Positions 26,388 to 36,110 of a DNA stretch of 64,000 nt are shown piece by piece. The stretch's first letter is position 1, and the number at the start of each line of letters is the position of its first letter. A program made the translations under genes and the position numbers. The stretch spans positions 1,054,001 to 1,118,000 of the forward strand of contig NZ_FNET01000001.1 in assembly GCF_900100275.1 (NCBI RefSeq), written 5' to 3'. Under the pieces are notes generated by a model. The model saw nothing but the letters and a program-made list of their open reading frames with translations, was not told the DNA's origin and ran no database searches. The stretch comes from Lentzea albidocapillata subsp. violacea. GTDB lineage: Bacteria; Actinomycetota; Actinomycetes; Mycobacteriales; Pseudonocardiaceae.

Positions 26388-29300
26388 ATGTCGCTGCACG
26401 AGGAGGTCGGCCGCATCGCGTCCGCCGCACCGGATCGCACCGCGGTGCGATCCGGGGGAAGGCCGACCGGCTACGCCGAGCTCGACCGGCTGGCGGGCGC
26501 GCTGGCCGCGGAACTCGCCGGCGCGGGGCTGCGGCCCGGCGGCGTCGTCGCGGTGCGCAGCCGTTCGCGGTCGGACTACGTGACCGCGATGCTCGCCGTG
26601 TGGCGGGCCGGCGGCGTGTACCTGCCGCTGGACCCGGAAGCCCCCGCGGGACGCACCAAGGACATGCTCGACGACGCGGGCGCGACCCTGCTCGTCGAGG
26701 ACGGCGTGGTCCGCGAGACCGGGGTCGCCGCCCGCGGCGCGACGGCCGGCCTGGCTTACCTGATCTACACCTCGGGCACCACCGGCCGTCCCAAGGGTGT
26801 CGCCGTCGGCCACACGGCCCTCGCCGCGCACGTCCCGGCCGTCGCGGAGCGCTTCGGGATCACCGGCCAGGACGTGGTGCTGCAGATGGCGGGCCCGTCG
26901 GTCGACGTCGCCGTCGAGCAGGTGCTGACCGCGCTCGCCGCCGGCGCGTGCCTGGTGCTGCCCGAACGGCGGTTGCTGTCGGTCGACGAGCTGCTGCGCC
27001 TCATCGAGGACGAGCGGGTCACCGTGGCCAACCTCCCGGCGGGCTACTTCCACGACTTCGCCGCCGCGCTGGACCGGGTGCCGCCGTCGCTGCGCCTCAT
27101 GGTCTCCGGCAGCGACCGGCTGTCCCCGGCCGCGGCGGCGCAGTGGTCCCGGCGCACCGGGGTGCGGCTGCTCAACGCCTACGGGCCCACCGAGACCGTG
27201 ATCACCGCGACCGTGCACGAGACGGCAGGGGAAACCGGTTCGGTACCGATCGGCACGCCGGTCGGCGGGCGGCGTGCACACGTCCTCGACGGCCTGCGCC
27301 CGAGCGTGGAGGGCGAGCTGTACTTCGGCGGCCCCGAGCTGGCAGTGGGCTACCTGGGCAGCGCGGCGCAGACGGCGGCCCGCTTCCTGCCTGATCCGTC
27401 CGGCCCGCCGGGGTCGCGGATGTACCGCACAGGCGACACCGTCCGCCGCGGACCCGGCGGCGTGCTCGACTTCGTCGGCCGCGGCGACGACCAGGTCAAG
27501 GTCCGCGGCTACCGGGTGGAGCTGGGCGAGGTGCAGCACGCCCTCGCCGCGCACCCCGCCGTCGAGACCTGCGCGGTCGTCCCGCACGGCACCGGCCTCG
27601 CCGCCTACGTCACCGGCGCGGTGGACACCGCCGAGGTGCGCGACTTCCTCGCCCTGCGACTGCCCTCGCACATGGTTCCCGCCTCGGTCACCACGCTCGA
27701 CCGGCTGCCCCTCACCGACGGCGGCAAGGTCGACCGCGCCGCGCTGCCCTCCCCTGCCTCAGCACCCGCCCCTGCCGAGGAGGACGCACCCCGCGACCAC
27801 ACCGAGCAGTTGCTCGCCGGGATCTGGGCCGACGTCCTGGGGGTTCGCCAGGTCGGCCCGCACGACAACTTCTTCCACCTCGGCGGCGACTCGCTGACCG
27901 CCGTCCGGGTCGCGAGCCGCGTGTTCGAAGTGTTCGGCCCGGTCTCTCCGTACCTGGTCTTCGAGGCCCCCACGCTCGCCGGGTTCGCGGCCGCTCTACG
28001 CGCCGGGTCGGCACCCGCCCGGCCCGGTCCGGTCGCCCGATCCGGTGCCCCCACGCCGTTGTCGCGGTTCCAGCGCGGCCTGTGGCTGCGCGAGTGCTGG
28101 GAGCCCGGCGGCTCGGTCTACAACGTGCCCTGGCTGTTCCACTTCACCGGCCCGCTCGACACGGCGGCGTTGCGCCGAGCCCTTCAGGCGGTGGCCGACA
28201 GGCACGACGCGTTGCGCTCCACCGTCGGCACGGACGCGGACATGGCACCGGTGCTGGTCGTCCACGACCGCGTCGAGGTCCCGTTCACCGAGACCCACGC
28301 GGAGCTCGAGGAGCAGGTCGCCGCCGTGGCGCAGCTCCCGTTCGACCTGGCCTCGGGGCCGCTGCTGCGGGCCCGCCTGGTCCACACCGGCCCCGGCGAG
28401 GCGACCCTCGTGCTCGTCGTGCACCACATCGTCTGGGACGAGGGGTCGCTGCGGGTGCTCGACCGCGAACTGCGCGAGTGCTACCTCGCCGCTGCCGCGG
28501 GCCGGGTGCCCCGCCTGCCCGAGTTGTCCTTCCAGTACAGCGACTACGCCCGATGGTCCACAGAGGATCCGTCTGAGTCCGATGTGGACTACTGGGCCGA
28601 GCACCTGCGCGGCGCACCGTCGACGCCCGCCATCCGTCCCGACTACGACGGCACCGCGGGCACCGGGCGCGGCGGGGTCCTGCCCTTTGCCTTCGAACCG
28701 GAACTGGCCGAAGGGGTGCGGGCCCTCGCCCGCGCCGCCGGCGCCACCCCGTACCTCGTCCTGCTGGCCGCCCTCGTCGAGGCGCACCGGCGCCGCGGGA
28801 TTGGCGACGTGGTGATCGGCACCCCGGTCAGCGTCCGCGACCGCGCCGAGCTCGACGCGCTCGTCGGCTACTTCATCAACCTCGTCCCGCTGCGCTTCCG
28901 GCCCGGCGGGGAGGAGCTGACCGGCCGCGACCTGCTCGACCACGTGCGTTCGGTGGCGCTGGACGGCTTCCGCCACCAGGGCGTGCCGTTCGAGGAGATC
29001 GTCGCCGCGACCTCCGGCGAGCGCAGCGGTGCGGGCACTCCCCTGTTCCAGCTGGTCTTCGAGATGCACACCGCCGACGCCGGGACGGCCCCGTACGGCC
29101 CGGTCGCCGTCGAGAAGCGGTTGCACGCCAACGAGTTCTCCCGGTTCGACCTGTCCTGGTCGGTCGAGGACGACGGTGCCGGCCTCCACGGCCGCGTCGA
29201 GTACGCCGCCGACCTGTTCGACCCCGCTACCGCCGCGGCGCTGGGCGCGCAGTGGCGGGCGGTGGTCGAGGAGCTGGTCGCCGACATCGACGCGGAGCTG

Positions 29301-31022
29301 CCCGCCCCGGCCGTGCCCGCCGACATCGACACCCCGGTGCACGTCCGCGTCGCCGAGCAGGCCGGGCGGACCCCCGGCGCGACCGCCCTGGTGTCCGGCG
29401 CGGAGTCACTGACCTACGCGGAACTCGACGCCGCCGCCAACCGCGTCGCCCGGCACCTCGCCGCGCTCGGGGTCGTCCCCGGCGACGTGGTGGCCGTCCG
29501 CATCCCCCGCGACACCGCCCTGGTCGTGGCGCTGCTCGCCGTGCTCAAGGCAGGCGCCGCCTACACGTTGCTCGACCCCGACCTGCCCGCTACCCGCCAG
29601 GACCAGGTGATCACCGACGCCGGCGTGCGTCTCGTCGTCACCGCCGAGACGGTGGCCGGAGCCTCGGGCGACGGCGGCGACTTCGACGTGCCGGTCGAGG
29701 CCGATGCCGTCGCCTGCGTCATGTACACGTCCGGCTCCACCGGTCGTCCCAAGGGCGTCGCCGCCACGCACCGGGCGCTCGCGGCCACCTACAGCGGCCA
29801 GGACTACGCCGGTTTCGGTCCGGACGAGGTCTGGCTCCAGTGCTCGCCCGTGTCGTGGGACGCGTTCGGGCTGGAGCTCTACGGGGCGCTGCTGTTCGGC
29901 GGGACCTGCGTGCTGCACCCCGGCCAGCGGCCCGACCCGCAGACCATGGCCGAGCTGGTCGCCCGGCACGGGGTCACCCAGCTGCAGCTGTCGTCGAGCC
30001 TGTTCAACTTCCTGGTCGACGAGCTCCCGGAGGTCTTCGCCGGCCTGCGGGTGGCGTTCACCGGCGGTGAACGCGCCTCGGCCGCCCACATCGCCCGCCT
30101 CGCCGAGCGGTACCCGCACGTGCGGGTCGTGAACGGCTACGGGCCGGTGGAGAGCATGGGCTTCACCACCACCCACGACGTGGCCGTCACCGACCTCACC
30201 GCGGCGGTGCCCATCGGCAAGGCCGTGGCGCACAAGGGTGTCCACGTCCTCGACGACAAGTTCCAGCCGGTCGGCGGCAGCGAGCAGGGCGAGATCTACG
30301 TGACGGGCGCGGGCCTCGCCCTGGGGTACGTCGCCCAGTCCGGGATCACCGCCGGGCGGTTCCTGCCCGACCCGTTCGGCCCGCCGGGGTCCCGGATGTA
30401 CCGCACCGGCGACATCGGCGGCTGGAACGCGGACGGCACCCTGGCCATCACCGGCCGCGCCGACGACCAGGTCAAGATCCGCGGGTTCCGGGTGGAGCCC
30501 GGCGAGGTGGCCACCGCGCTGGCGGGCTGCCCAGGGGTCGGCGACTGCGCGGTCGTGGCCCACGAGCCCGTGCCAGGCCGGCCCAGTCTCGCCGCCTACG
30601 TCACCGTCCGCGGCGACGTCGTCCCGGACCTCGCCGGCGTGCACGACTTCCTGGCGGGCCTGCTGCCCGACTACATGCTCCCGTCCAGCGTGACCGTCCT
30701 CGACGCGCTCCCGATCACCGCCAACGGCAAGCTCGACCGGGCCGCGCTGCCCGCCCCCTCCGAGACCGTTTCCTCGGGCGGGCCGACCACGACCGACGCC
30801 GAGCGGCTGGTGGCACGGGTGTGGGCCGAGGTGCTAGGGCTCGCCGAGGTGGGCCCGCAGGACAACTTCTTCCGCGTCGGCGGCAACTCGCTGGCCGCGG
30901 TGCGGGTCGCCATGCACCTGTCCAGCGCGACCGGGTCCCGCGTCCTGCCCCGGCAGGTGTTCGCCGCACGGACCGTGAGCGCCCTCGCCCGCACGCTCGA
31001 GACGACTGGAGCAGCACAGTGA
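26388..31022 (+). CDS. NRPS1: A-T-C-A-T
   Basis: 1544 residues. A1 is about 1-450 (TSGTTGRPKG near 128), T1 about 465-540 (GGDSL near 498), C about 548-965, A2 about 985-1445 (TSGSTGRPKG near 1114) and T2 about 1465-1540 (GGNSL near 1498). It begins with an A domain, so it is the probable loading protein. The C active site reads HHIVWDEGS, with Glu in place of the usual Gly of HHxxxDG. Hand-read pocket codes are DVENMSAITK (A1, no good match) and DALQFGGGFK (A2, loosely like branched aliphatic codes); treat both as weak. Start ATG 26388 has GGAGGG upstream. The stop overlaps the next start (GTGA). Confidence 0.92.
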   Translation: MSLHEEVGRIASAAPDRTAVRSGGRPTGYAELDRLAGALAAELAGAGLRPGGVVAVRSRSRSDYVTAMLAVWRAGGVYLPLDPEAPAGRTKDMLDDAGATLLVEDGVVRETGVAARGATAGLAYLIYTSGTTGRPKGVAVGHTALAAHVPAVAERFGITGQDVVLQMAGPSVDVAVEQVLTALAAGACLVLPERRLLSVDELLRLIEDERVTVANLPAGYFHDFAAALDRVPPSLRLMVSGSDRLSPAAAAQWSRRTGVRLLNAYGPTETVITATVHETAGETGSVPIGTPVGGRRAHVLDGLRPSVEGELYFGGPELAVGYLGSAAQTAARFLPDPSGPPGSRMYRTGDTVRRGPGGVLDFVGRGDDQVKVRGYRVELGEVQHALAAHPAVETCAVVPHGTGLAAYVTGAVDTAEVRDFLALRLPSHMVPASVTTLDRLPLTDGGKVDRAALPSPASAPAPAEEDAPRDHTEQLLAGIWADVLGVRQVGPHDNFFHLGGDSLTAVRVASRVFEVFGPVSPYLVFEAPTLAGFAAALRAGSAPARPGPVARSGAPTPLSRFQRGLWLRECWEPGGSVYNVPWLFHFTGPLDTAALRRALQAVADRHDALRSTVGTDADMAPVLVVHDRVEVPFTETHAELEEQVAAVAQLPFDLASGPLLRARLVHTGPGEATLVLVVHHIVWDEGSLRVLDRELRECYLAAAAGRVPRLPELSFQYSDYARWSTEDPSESDVDYWAEHLRGAPSTPAIRPDYDGTAGTGRGGVLPFAFEPELAEGVRALARAAGATPYLVLLAALVEAHRRRGIGDVVIGTPVSVRDRAELDALVGYFINLVPLRFRPGGEELTGRDLLDHVRSVALDGFRHQGVPFEEIVAATSGERSGAGTPLFQLVFEMHTADAGTAPYGPVAVEKRLHANEFSRFDLSWSVEDDGAGLHGRVEYAADLFDPATAAALGAQWRAVVEELVADIDAELPAPAVPADIDTPVHVRVAEQAGRTPGATALVSGAESLTYAELDAAANRVARHLAALGVVPGDVVAVRIPRDTALVVALLAVLKAGAAYTLLDPDLPATRQDQVITDAGVRLVVTAETVAGASGDGGDFDVPVEADAVACVMYTSGSTGRPKGVAATHRALAATYSGQDYAGFGPDEVWLQCSPVSWDAFGLELYGALLFGGTCVLHPGQRPDPQTMAELVARHGVTQLQLSSSLFNFLVDELPEVFAGLRVAFTGGERASAAHIARLAERYPHVRVVNGYGPVESMGFTTTHDVAVTDLTAAVPIGKAVAHKGVHVLDDKFQPVGGSEQGEIYVTGAGLALGYVAQSGITAGRFLPDPFGPPGSRMYRTGDIGGWNADGTLAITGRADDQVKIRGFRVEPGEVATALAGCPGVGDCAVVAHEPVPGRPSLAAYVTVRGDVVPDLAGVHDFLAGLLPDYMLPSSVTVLDALPITANGKLDRAALPAPSETVSSGGPTTTDAERLVARVWAEVLGLAEVGPQDNFFRVGGNSLAAVRVAMHLSSATGSRVLPRQVFAARTVSALARTLETTGAAQ
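29411..29451 (+). repeat. 41-bp segment identical to 32581-32621
   Basis: The same 41 bases occur in the A domain of NRPS1 module 2 and in the A domain of NRPS2, at the conserved core encoding TYAELDAAANRVA. Identity down to synonymous positions suggests recent gene conversion or duplication of this part. Confidence 0.8.
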
Positions 31023-34000
31023 GCACCACAACGCCGGTGTCCGGACTGCAGCGCGGCCTGTGGTTCATGGACCGCTGGAACCCTGGTTCGCCCGCCTACC
31101 TCGTGCCGTGGGTCTTCGAGTTCGACGGCCCGGTCGACGCTCGCGTCCTGCACCGCGCCCTGCGGTTGCTGGTCGGGCGGCACGAGGCCCTGCGCACCAC
31201 CTTCGATCTTGGGGCGGACGGTCCGGTCAGGACAGTCCACAGTGGGGTGCGGCTGCCGTTCGCCTCGGTCGCCGTCGACGGGCCAGCCGCTCTGCGCGTT
31301 TTGCTGGACAACGAGGCCCGTGTCGGGTTCGACCTGACCGAGGGGCCGCTGCTGCGGGCCACCCTGGTCACCGGGCCGGGGGTGGCGGACACGCTCGTCC
31401 TCGTCGTGCACCACATCGTGTGGGACGGCTGGTCGGCCGGGGTGTTCGAGCGTGAGCTGGCCGAGGTCTACACCGCGCTCGCCGCGGACCGGGAGCCCGA
31501 CCTCGCTCCCCTGACCCCTGCCGCCGACTCATCGGTGTCCACAGAGGACTCATTGGCCTACTGGACCGGACAGCTCGCCGGAGCCCCCGCCGAACTGACC
31601 CTGCCCACCGACCGGCCCCGCCCGCCCAGCCGGACGTTCGCCGGCGGCACCGAGATGTTCGGCCTGCCGGCCGGTACCGCCGCCCGCGTCCAGGACCTGG
31701 CCGCCGACCTCGGCGCGACGCCGTTCGTGGTGCAGGTGGCCGCGTTCGCCGCGCTGCTGCACCGTTACACCGGCGCCAGGGACCTGGTGGTCGGCACGCC
31801 GGTCACCACCCGCGACCGACCCGAACTCGCCGGAGTGGTCGGCTACTTCGTCAACATCGTCGCCCTGCGCGTGCGCATCGACCCCGCCGCGACCTTCGCC
31901 GACCTGGTCGAGCAGGTCCGGGACACCGCCTTCGACTCCTACGCCTACCTCGACGCGCCTTTCGACGAGATCGTCGACGCGCTGGCGCTGGAGCGCACGG
32001 CCCGGCACGCGCCGCTGGTGCAGGTGGTGTTCGGCGCGCACGCCGAGGACCCGGCCCCGCTGCGTTTCGGCACCGCCACCGCGTCGCGGCGCATGCACCA
32101 CAACGACACCAGCAAGTTCGACCTCACCTGGTCGACCTTCGACGACGGCGAGCTGCGCGGGGAGGTGGAGTACGCCACCGACCTGTTCGACCGGGAGACC
32201 GTGCTGCGCATGGCCGGCCACTGGCGCACGCTGCTCGCCGCCGCTCTGGACGCGCCGGACAAGCCGTTGTGGCGGCTGAGCCCGCTCGACGCCGCGGAGA
32301 CCGCTGTCGCGCTGGCACCCCCGCGCGCCACCCAGGCCGCTGTGCCTCCGCTGGCACCGCCGTGCGCCGCCCCGGACACTTCCCCGCCGCTGGCACGACC
32401 GCGCGCCGACATGGCCACTCCCCCACCGCTGACACCGCCGCCCGCCGACATGGCCACCCCGCCGCCGCTGACACCGCCGCCCGCCGACATGGCCACCCCG
32501 CCGCCCTTGCACCGCGCGTTCGAAGCCGCCGTCGACGCCCACCCAGACCGCCTCGCGCTGACCCACGGCGACCGATCCTGGACCTACGCGGAACTCGACG
32601 CCGCCGCCAACCGCGTCGCCCACACCCTGGCCGCTGACGGCGTCCGCCGGGGCGATCGGGTCGGGGTGCTGCTGGAGCGCGGCGAGCGGGTCGTCACGAC
32701 GATCCTGGGCGTGCTCAAGGCGGGGGCGGCCTACGTGCCCGTCGACCTGGCCACTCCCGCGGACCGGGCCGGCTTCGTCTTCGCCGACACCGGCGTCGAG
32801 GTGGTCGTGACCGACGACTACCTGGCCGGCCCGAGGCTGGCGGAAGCCCCGTCGCACCGGCCGGAGACACACGTCGGCCCGGCCGATCTGGCCTACGTCA
32901 TCTTCACGTCCGGCTCGACCGGGAAGCCCAAGGGCGTCGCCGTCTCGCACGAGCACGTCGGCAGGCTGATGCGGTCGGGCCTGGAGCACTTCGCCTTCGC
33001 CGAGACCGACGTGTGGACCCTGTTCCACTCTTACGCCTTCGACTGGACCGTCTGGGAGCTGTGGGGCCCGCTGCTGCATGGCGGGCGGCTGGTCGTGGTG
33101 CCCCGCGTGGTCAGCCGTTCGCCCGAGGCGTTCGCGGACCTGCTGGCCACCGAGAGCGTCACCCGGCTGTGCCTGACCCCATCGGCGTTGCGGACGCTCG
33201 AGGGCGTGCTGCGCGCCTGGCCGCTGCCGTTGCCCGCGCTGCGCTCGGTCATGCTCGGCGGCGAGGCGCTGGACCCGGCCGTGGTCCGGCGGTGGTTCGC
33301 GCTGGAGCACTGCCCGCCCGCGGTCCTGTGCAACCTCTACGGCATCACCGAGACCACGGTGCACGTCACCACGCTCGACCTGCCTGACGCGGACAGGTTC
33401 GGCCGCAGCCTGATCGGTGAGCCCATGCCGCACCTCTCGGCGCTGGTGCTCGACGAACGCCTGCGGCCGTGCCCGATCGGCGTCGCCGGCGAGCTGTACA
33501 TCGGCGGCGGGTCGCTGGCCAACGGGTACTGGGGCCGTGCCTCGCTCACCGCCCGGCGGTTCCTGCCCGATCCGTACGGCGTCGTGCCCGGCGGCCGGCT
33601 CTACCGCACCGGGGACGTGGCGCGGCGGTTGCCCGGCGGCGGCCTGGAGTACGTCGGCCGCTGCGACGACCAGGTCAAGATCCGCGGGTTCCGCATCGAG
33701 CTCGGCGAGGTCGAGGCCGCCGTCACCGCCCACCCGGCGGTCACCTCCTGCGTGGTGACCGTGCACGACGACAGGCTCGCCGCGTACGTCACCGTCGACG
33801 GCACGCCTCCTTCGTACGCCGAGCTGCGCGCGTTCCTCGCGGAAACGTTGCCGGAGCACATGATCCCGGCGACGGCGACCGTGCTCGCGGTGATCCCGCT
33901 GACCGTCAACGGCAAGGTCGATCGGGCCGCGCTGCCCGCCCCCGACTTCGACTCCGTGCGCGACACCGGCACGCACGTGGCTCCCTCCACACCGCAGGAG

Positions 34001-35590
34001 CACGCGCTCGCCGAGGTCTACGCCGACGTGCTCGGGGTCGACGGGGTAGGTGCCCGCGACAACTTCTTCCACCTGGGCGGCGACTCCATCCGCGCCGTGC
34101 ACCTCGCGGGCAGGCTGCGCGAGCGCGGCTGGACCCTGGAACTGCCGGACCTGTTCGGCGCGCCGACGCCCGCCGAGCTCGGCCCGTTGCTGAAGTCCTG
34201 TACCGGCCCCGAGAAACGGTCGGCGCCGTTCGACCTGGTGTCCGAAGCCGACCGAAAAGCGCTGCCCGCCGATGTCGTGGACGCCTACCCGATGGTGGCC
34301 ATGCAGATGTCGATGATCTTCCACATGGAGCTGTCCGACGACGCGGGCGGTTACCACAACGTCAACAGCTACCGGGTCGCCGGCACGCTCGACGAGACCG
34401 CGCTGCGCCGCGCCGTCGGCGACGCCATGACCCGCCACCCCGTGCTGCGGACCACTTTGGACGTTTCCCGCTACAGCGAGCCGCTGCAGCTGGTGCACGC
34501 CGAGGCACCGATCCCGGTGCACGTGGCGGACCTGCGCGGGCTGAGCCCCGAGGCGCAGGACGCCGCCGTCGCCGACGTGTTCGACGACAACGTCGCCGCC
34601 CGGTTCGACCTGCGCACCGCCCCGCTGTTCCGCGTCACCGCCCAGCACCTGTCCGACGACGCCTTCCAGCTCACCGTCGCCGAGCACCACGCCATCCTCG
34701 ACGGCTGGAGCTTCACCTCGTTGCTCACCGAGGTCCTGGAACGCCACAGCGCGCTCTCGGCCGACCCCGGCCGGGCGCCACTGCCCGCACCCCGGTCCAC
34801 GTTCCGCGACTTCGTCGCCGTCGAACAGGAAGCGCTCGCCTCGCAGGACAGCGAGCGGTACTGGAAGTCCACACTGGACGGAGCAAGCGGCACGATCTGG
34901 TCCAGCGGACCGCCGGAGCTGGACGAGCCGGAGATCCCGCGCACGATCGAGCACGTCGTCCCCGGCGCCGACGCGATGCTGCGCGACACCGCCCGCCGGC
35001 ACGGCGTCACGGTGAAGACCGTCGGCCTCGCCGCGCACGTCGCCGCGCTGCACCGGATCACCGGCCTGCCGCGCTTCACCACCGGCCTGTCGGTCAACGG
35101 CAGGCTGGAGACCGACGGCGGCACCGAGGCGTACGGCCTGTTCCTCAACACCGTGCCCCTGGTGGTCGACTTCACCGAGAACGGTGCCGACCTGATCAAG
35201 GCGATGCACGAGGCAGAGGCGGCGATGCTCCCCCACCGCCGGATGCCCTTCGCCCGCATCGCCCGTCACCTCGCCGACACCCGGCTGGAGGCGTGTTTCG
35301 CCTTCCTGCGCTTCCACTCGCTGGGCAGGCTGGCCGACTCCCCGACCCGGCTGCTCGACGACCGCATCGGCTGCGAGCCGACCCTGCGCTACGAGCCGAC
35401 CAGCTTCGCCCTCGGCGCCGCCCTGGTGCAGGACCCCTCGTCGGCACGGGTGCTCCTCGCCGTCGACCACCTGCCGTCCGTCGTCCCCGACGACATCGCC
35501 GACGCCTACGCGGACGCGTACGTCGAGGCGCTGCGAGTGCTCGCCGCCGACTCCACTGTGGACCTCCGGGTCCCGGAGTTCGCCCGGTAG
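31019..35590 (+). CDS. NRPS2: C-A-T-C with unpaired terminal C domain
   Basis: 1523 residues. C1 is about 1-415 (HHIVWDGWS near 130), then a Pro-rich repeat linker (434-499), A about 500-960 (TSGSTGKPKG near 631), T about 985-1055 (GGDSI near 1020) and a second C domain about 1080-1500 (EHHAILDGWS near 1223). The A code reads DWWCMGLVHK; its D.W...VHK frame and GITETTVHVT resemble Thr-type domains, at low confidence. The terminal C has a complete HHxxxDG but no A-T after it. It may use the stand-alone A-T protein or the free PCP as acceptor, or form a different bond. GTG start overlaps NRPS1. Confidence 0.92.
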   Translation: MSTTTPVSGLQRGLWFMDRWNPGSPAYLVPWVFEFDGPVDARVLHRALRLLVGRHEALRTTFDLGADGPVRTVHSGVRLPFASVAVDGPAALRVLLDNEARVGFDLTEGPLLRATLVTGPGVADTLVLVVHHIVWDGWSAGVFERELAEVYTALAADREPDLAPLTPAADSSVSTEDSLAYWTGQLAGAPAELTLPTDRPRPPSRTFAGGTEMFGLPAGTAARVQDLAADLGATPFVVQVAAFAALLHRYTGARDLVVGTPVTTRDRPELAGVVGYFVNIVALRVRIDPAATFADLVEQVRDTAFDSYAYLDAPFDEIVDALALERTARHAPLVQVVFGAHAEDPAPLRFGTATASRRMHHNDTSKFDLTWSTFDDGELRGEVEYATDLFDRETVLRMAGHWRTLLAAALDAPDKPLWRLSPLDAAETAVALAPPRATQAAVPPLAPPCAAPDTSPPLARPRADMATPPPLTPPPADMATPPPLTPPPADMATPPPLHRAFEAAVDAHPDRLALTHGDRSWTYAELDAAANRVAHTLAADGVRRGDRVGVLLERGERVVTTILGVLKAGAAYVPVDLATPADRAGFVFADTGVEVVVTDDYLAGPRLAEAPSHRPETHVGPADLAYVIFTSGSTGKPKGVAVSHEHVGRLMRSGLEHFAFAETDVWTLFHSYAFDWTVWELWGPLLHGGRLVVVPRVVSRSPEAFADLLATESVTRLCLTPSALRTLEGVLRAWPLPLPALRSVMLGGEALDPAVVRRWFALEHCPPAVLCNLYGITETTVHVTTLDLPDADRFGRSLIGEPMPHLSALVLDERLRPCPIGVAGELYIGGGSLANGYWGRASLTARRFLPDPYGVVPGGRLYRTGDVARRLPGGGLEYVGRCDDQVKIRGFRIELGEVEAAVTAHPAVTSCVVTVHDDRLAAYVTVDGTPPSYAELRAFLAETLPEHMIPATATVLAVIPLTVNGKVDRAALPAPDFDSVRDTGTHVAPSTPQEHALAEVYADVLGVDGVGARDNFFHLGGDSIRAVHLAGRLRERGWTLELPDLFGAPTPAELGPLLKSCTGPEKRSAPFDLVSEADRKALPADVVDAYPMVAMQMSMIFHMELSDDAGGYHNVNSYRVAGTLDETALRRAVGDAMTRHPVLRTTLDVSRYSEPLQLVHAEAPIPVHVADLRGLSPEAQDAAVADVFDDNVAARFDLRTAPLFRVTAQHLSDDAFQLTVAEHHAILDGWSFTSLLTEVLERHSALSADPGRAPLPAPRSTFRDFVAVEQEALASQDSERYWKSTLDGASGTIWSSGPPELDEPEIPRTIEHVVPGADAMLRDTARRHGVTVKTVGLAAHVAALHRITGLPRFTTGLSVNGRLETDGGTEAYGLFLNTVPLVVDFTENGADLIKAMHEAEAAMLPHRRMPFARIARHLADTRLEACFAFLRFHSLGRLADSPTRLLDDRIGCEPTLRYEPTSFALGAALVQDPSSARVLLAVDHLPSVVPDDIADAYADAYVEALRVLAADSTVDLRVPEFAR
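32408..32510 (+). repeat. 39-bp tandem repeat in the C-A linker of NRPS2
   Basis: Units begin at 32408, 32447 and 32486 (the third partial) and encode DMATPPPLTPPPA. More degenerate Pro/Ala repeats precede them from about 32320. The repeat is in frame and lengthens the interdomain linker. Confidence 0.85.
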
Positions 35591-35623
35591 CCCCAGATTT
35601 TCCCGTCAGAGAAAGGAACACCC

Positions 35624-35818
35624 ATGGACACGTTCACCGACTTCGCCGTGGTGATGAACCACGAGGAGCAGTACTCGATCTGGCCGACCGAGCTGGACGT
35701 GCCGGCGGGCTGGCACACGGTCGGCAAGAGCGGCGCACAGCAGGACTGCCTCGACTACATCGACGAGGTGTGGACCGACATCCGCCCGCTGAGCCTGCGC
35801 ACCGCGCTGGGGGTCTGA
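35624..35818 (+). CDS. MbtH-like NRPS accessory protein
   Basis: 64 residues with the family signature: [10 protein letters not shown], then [10 protein letters not shown], then [18 protein letters not shown]. MbtH proteins bind and stabilise or activate NRPS adenylation domains. AAAGGA precedes the ATG, 33 bp after NRPS2 and one base before the free PCP gene, so it is made together with the assembly line it serves. It is the only MbtH in the window. Confidence 0.97.
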   Translation: MDTFTDFAVVMNHEEQYSIWPTELDVPAGWHTVGKSGAQQDCLDYIDEVWTDIRPLSLRTALGV

Positions 35819-35819
35819 C

Positions 35820-36110
35820 ATGACCGCCACCACCGACATCGAGGGCGTGGTCGCGGCTGTCTGGGCCGACGTGCTCGGCGTCGAGCGGGTCGCGCCGACC
35901 GACGGGTTCTTCGCGCTGGGCGGCTACTCGCAGCAGGCGGTGCGCACCGTGCACCTGCTGCGCGACCGCCTGGGCGTGGCCGTCACGCTGCGGGACCTGA
36001 TGTCGGCGGGCACGCTGGCCGACTTCACCGCCGCCGTGCGGGCACGTGCCGAGGCGGGTGCGCCCGCGCGGCCGGTGGTGCGCCTGACCGGTAGGCGCGG
36101 CACGCGATGA
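35820..36110 (+). CDS. Free-standing peptidyl carrier protein
   Basis: 96 residues forming one carrier domain: VVAAVWADVLGVERV, then FFALGGYSQQAVR with the phosphopantetheine attachment Ser at about 37. Tyr replaces the usual His or Asp just before it. It stands alone, with an ATGA overlap to the following thioesterase gene. Together with the P450 two genes downstream this resembles systems in which an amino acid is oxidised on a discrete carrier. It could also serve as acceptor for the terminal C domain of NRPS2. No dedicated A domain is fused. Confidence 0.88.
   Translation: MTATTDIEGVVAAVWADVLGVERVAPTDGFFALGGYSQQAVRTVHLLRDRLGVAVTLRDLMSAGTLADFTAAVRARAEAGAPARPVVRLTGRRGTR

Noticed and set aside
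31550..35470. Long antisense frame opposite NRPS2
   Set aside because: Same reason: composition mirrors the third-position GC bias of NRPS2 and no motif is recognisable.
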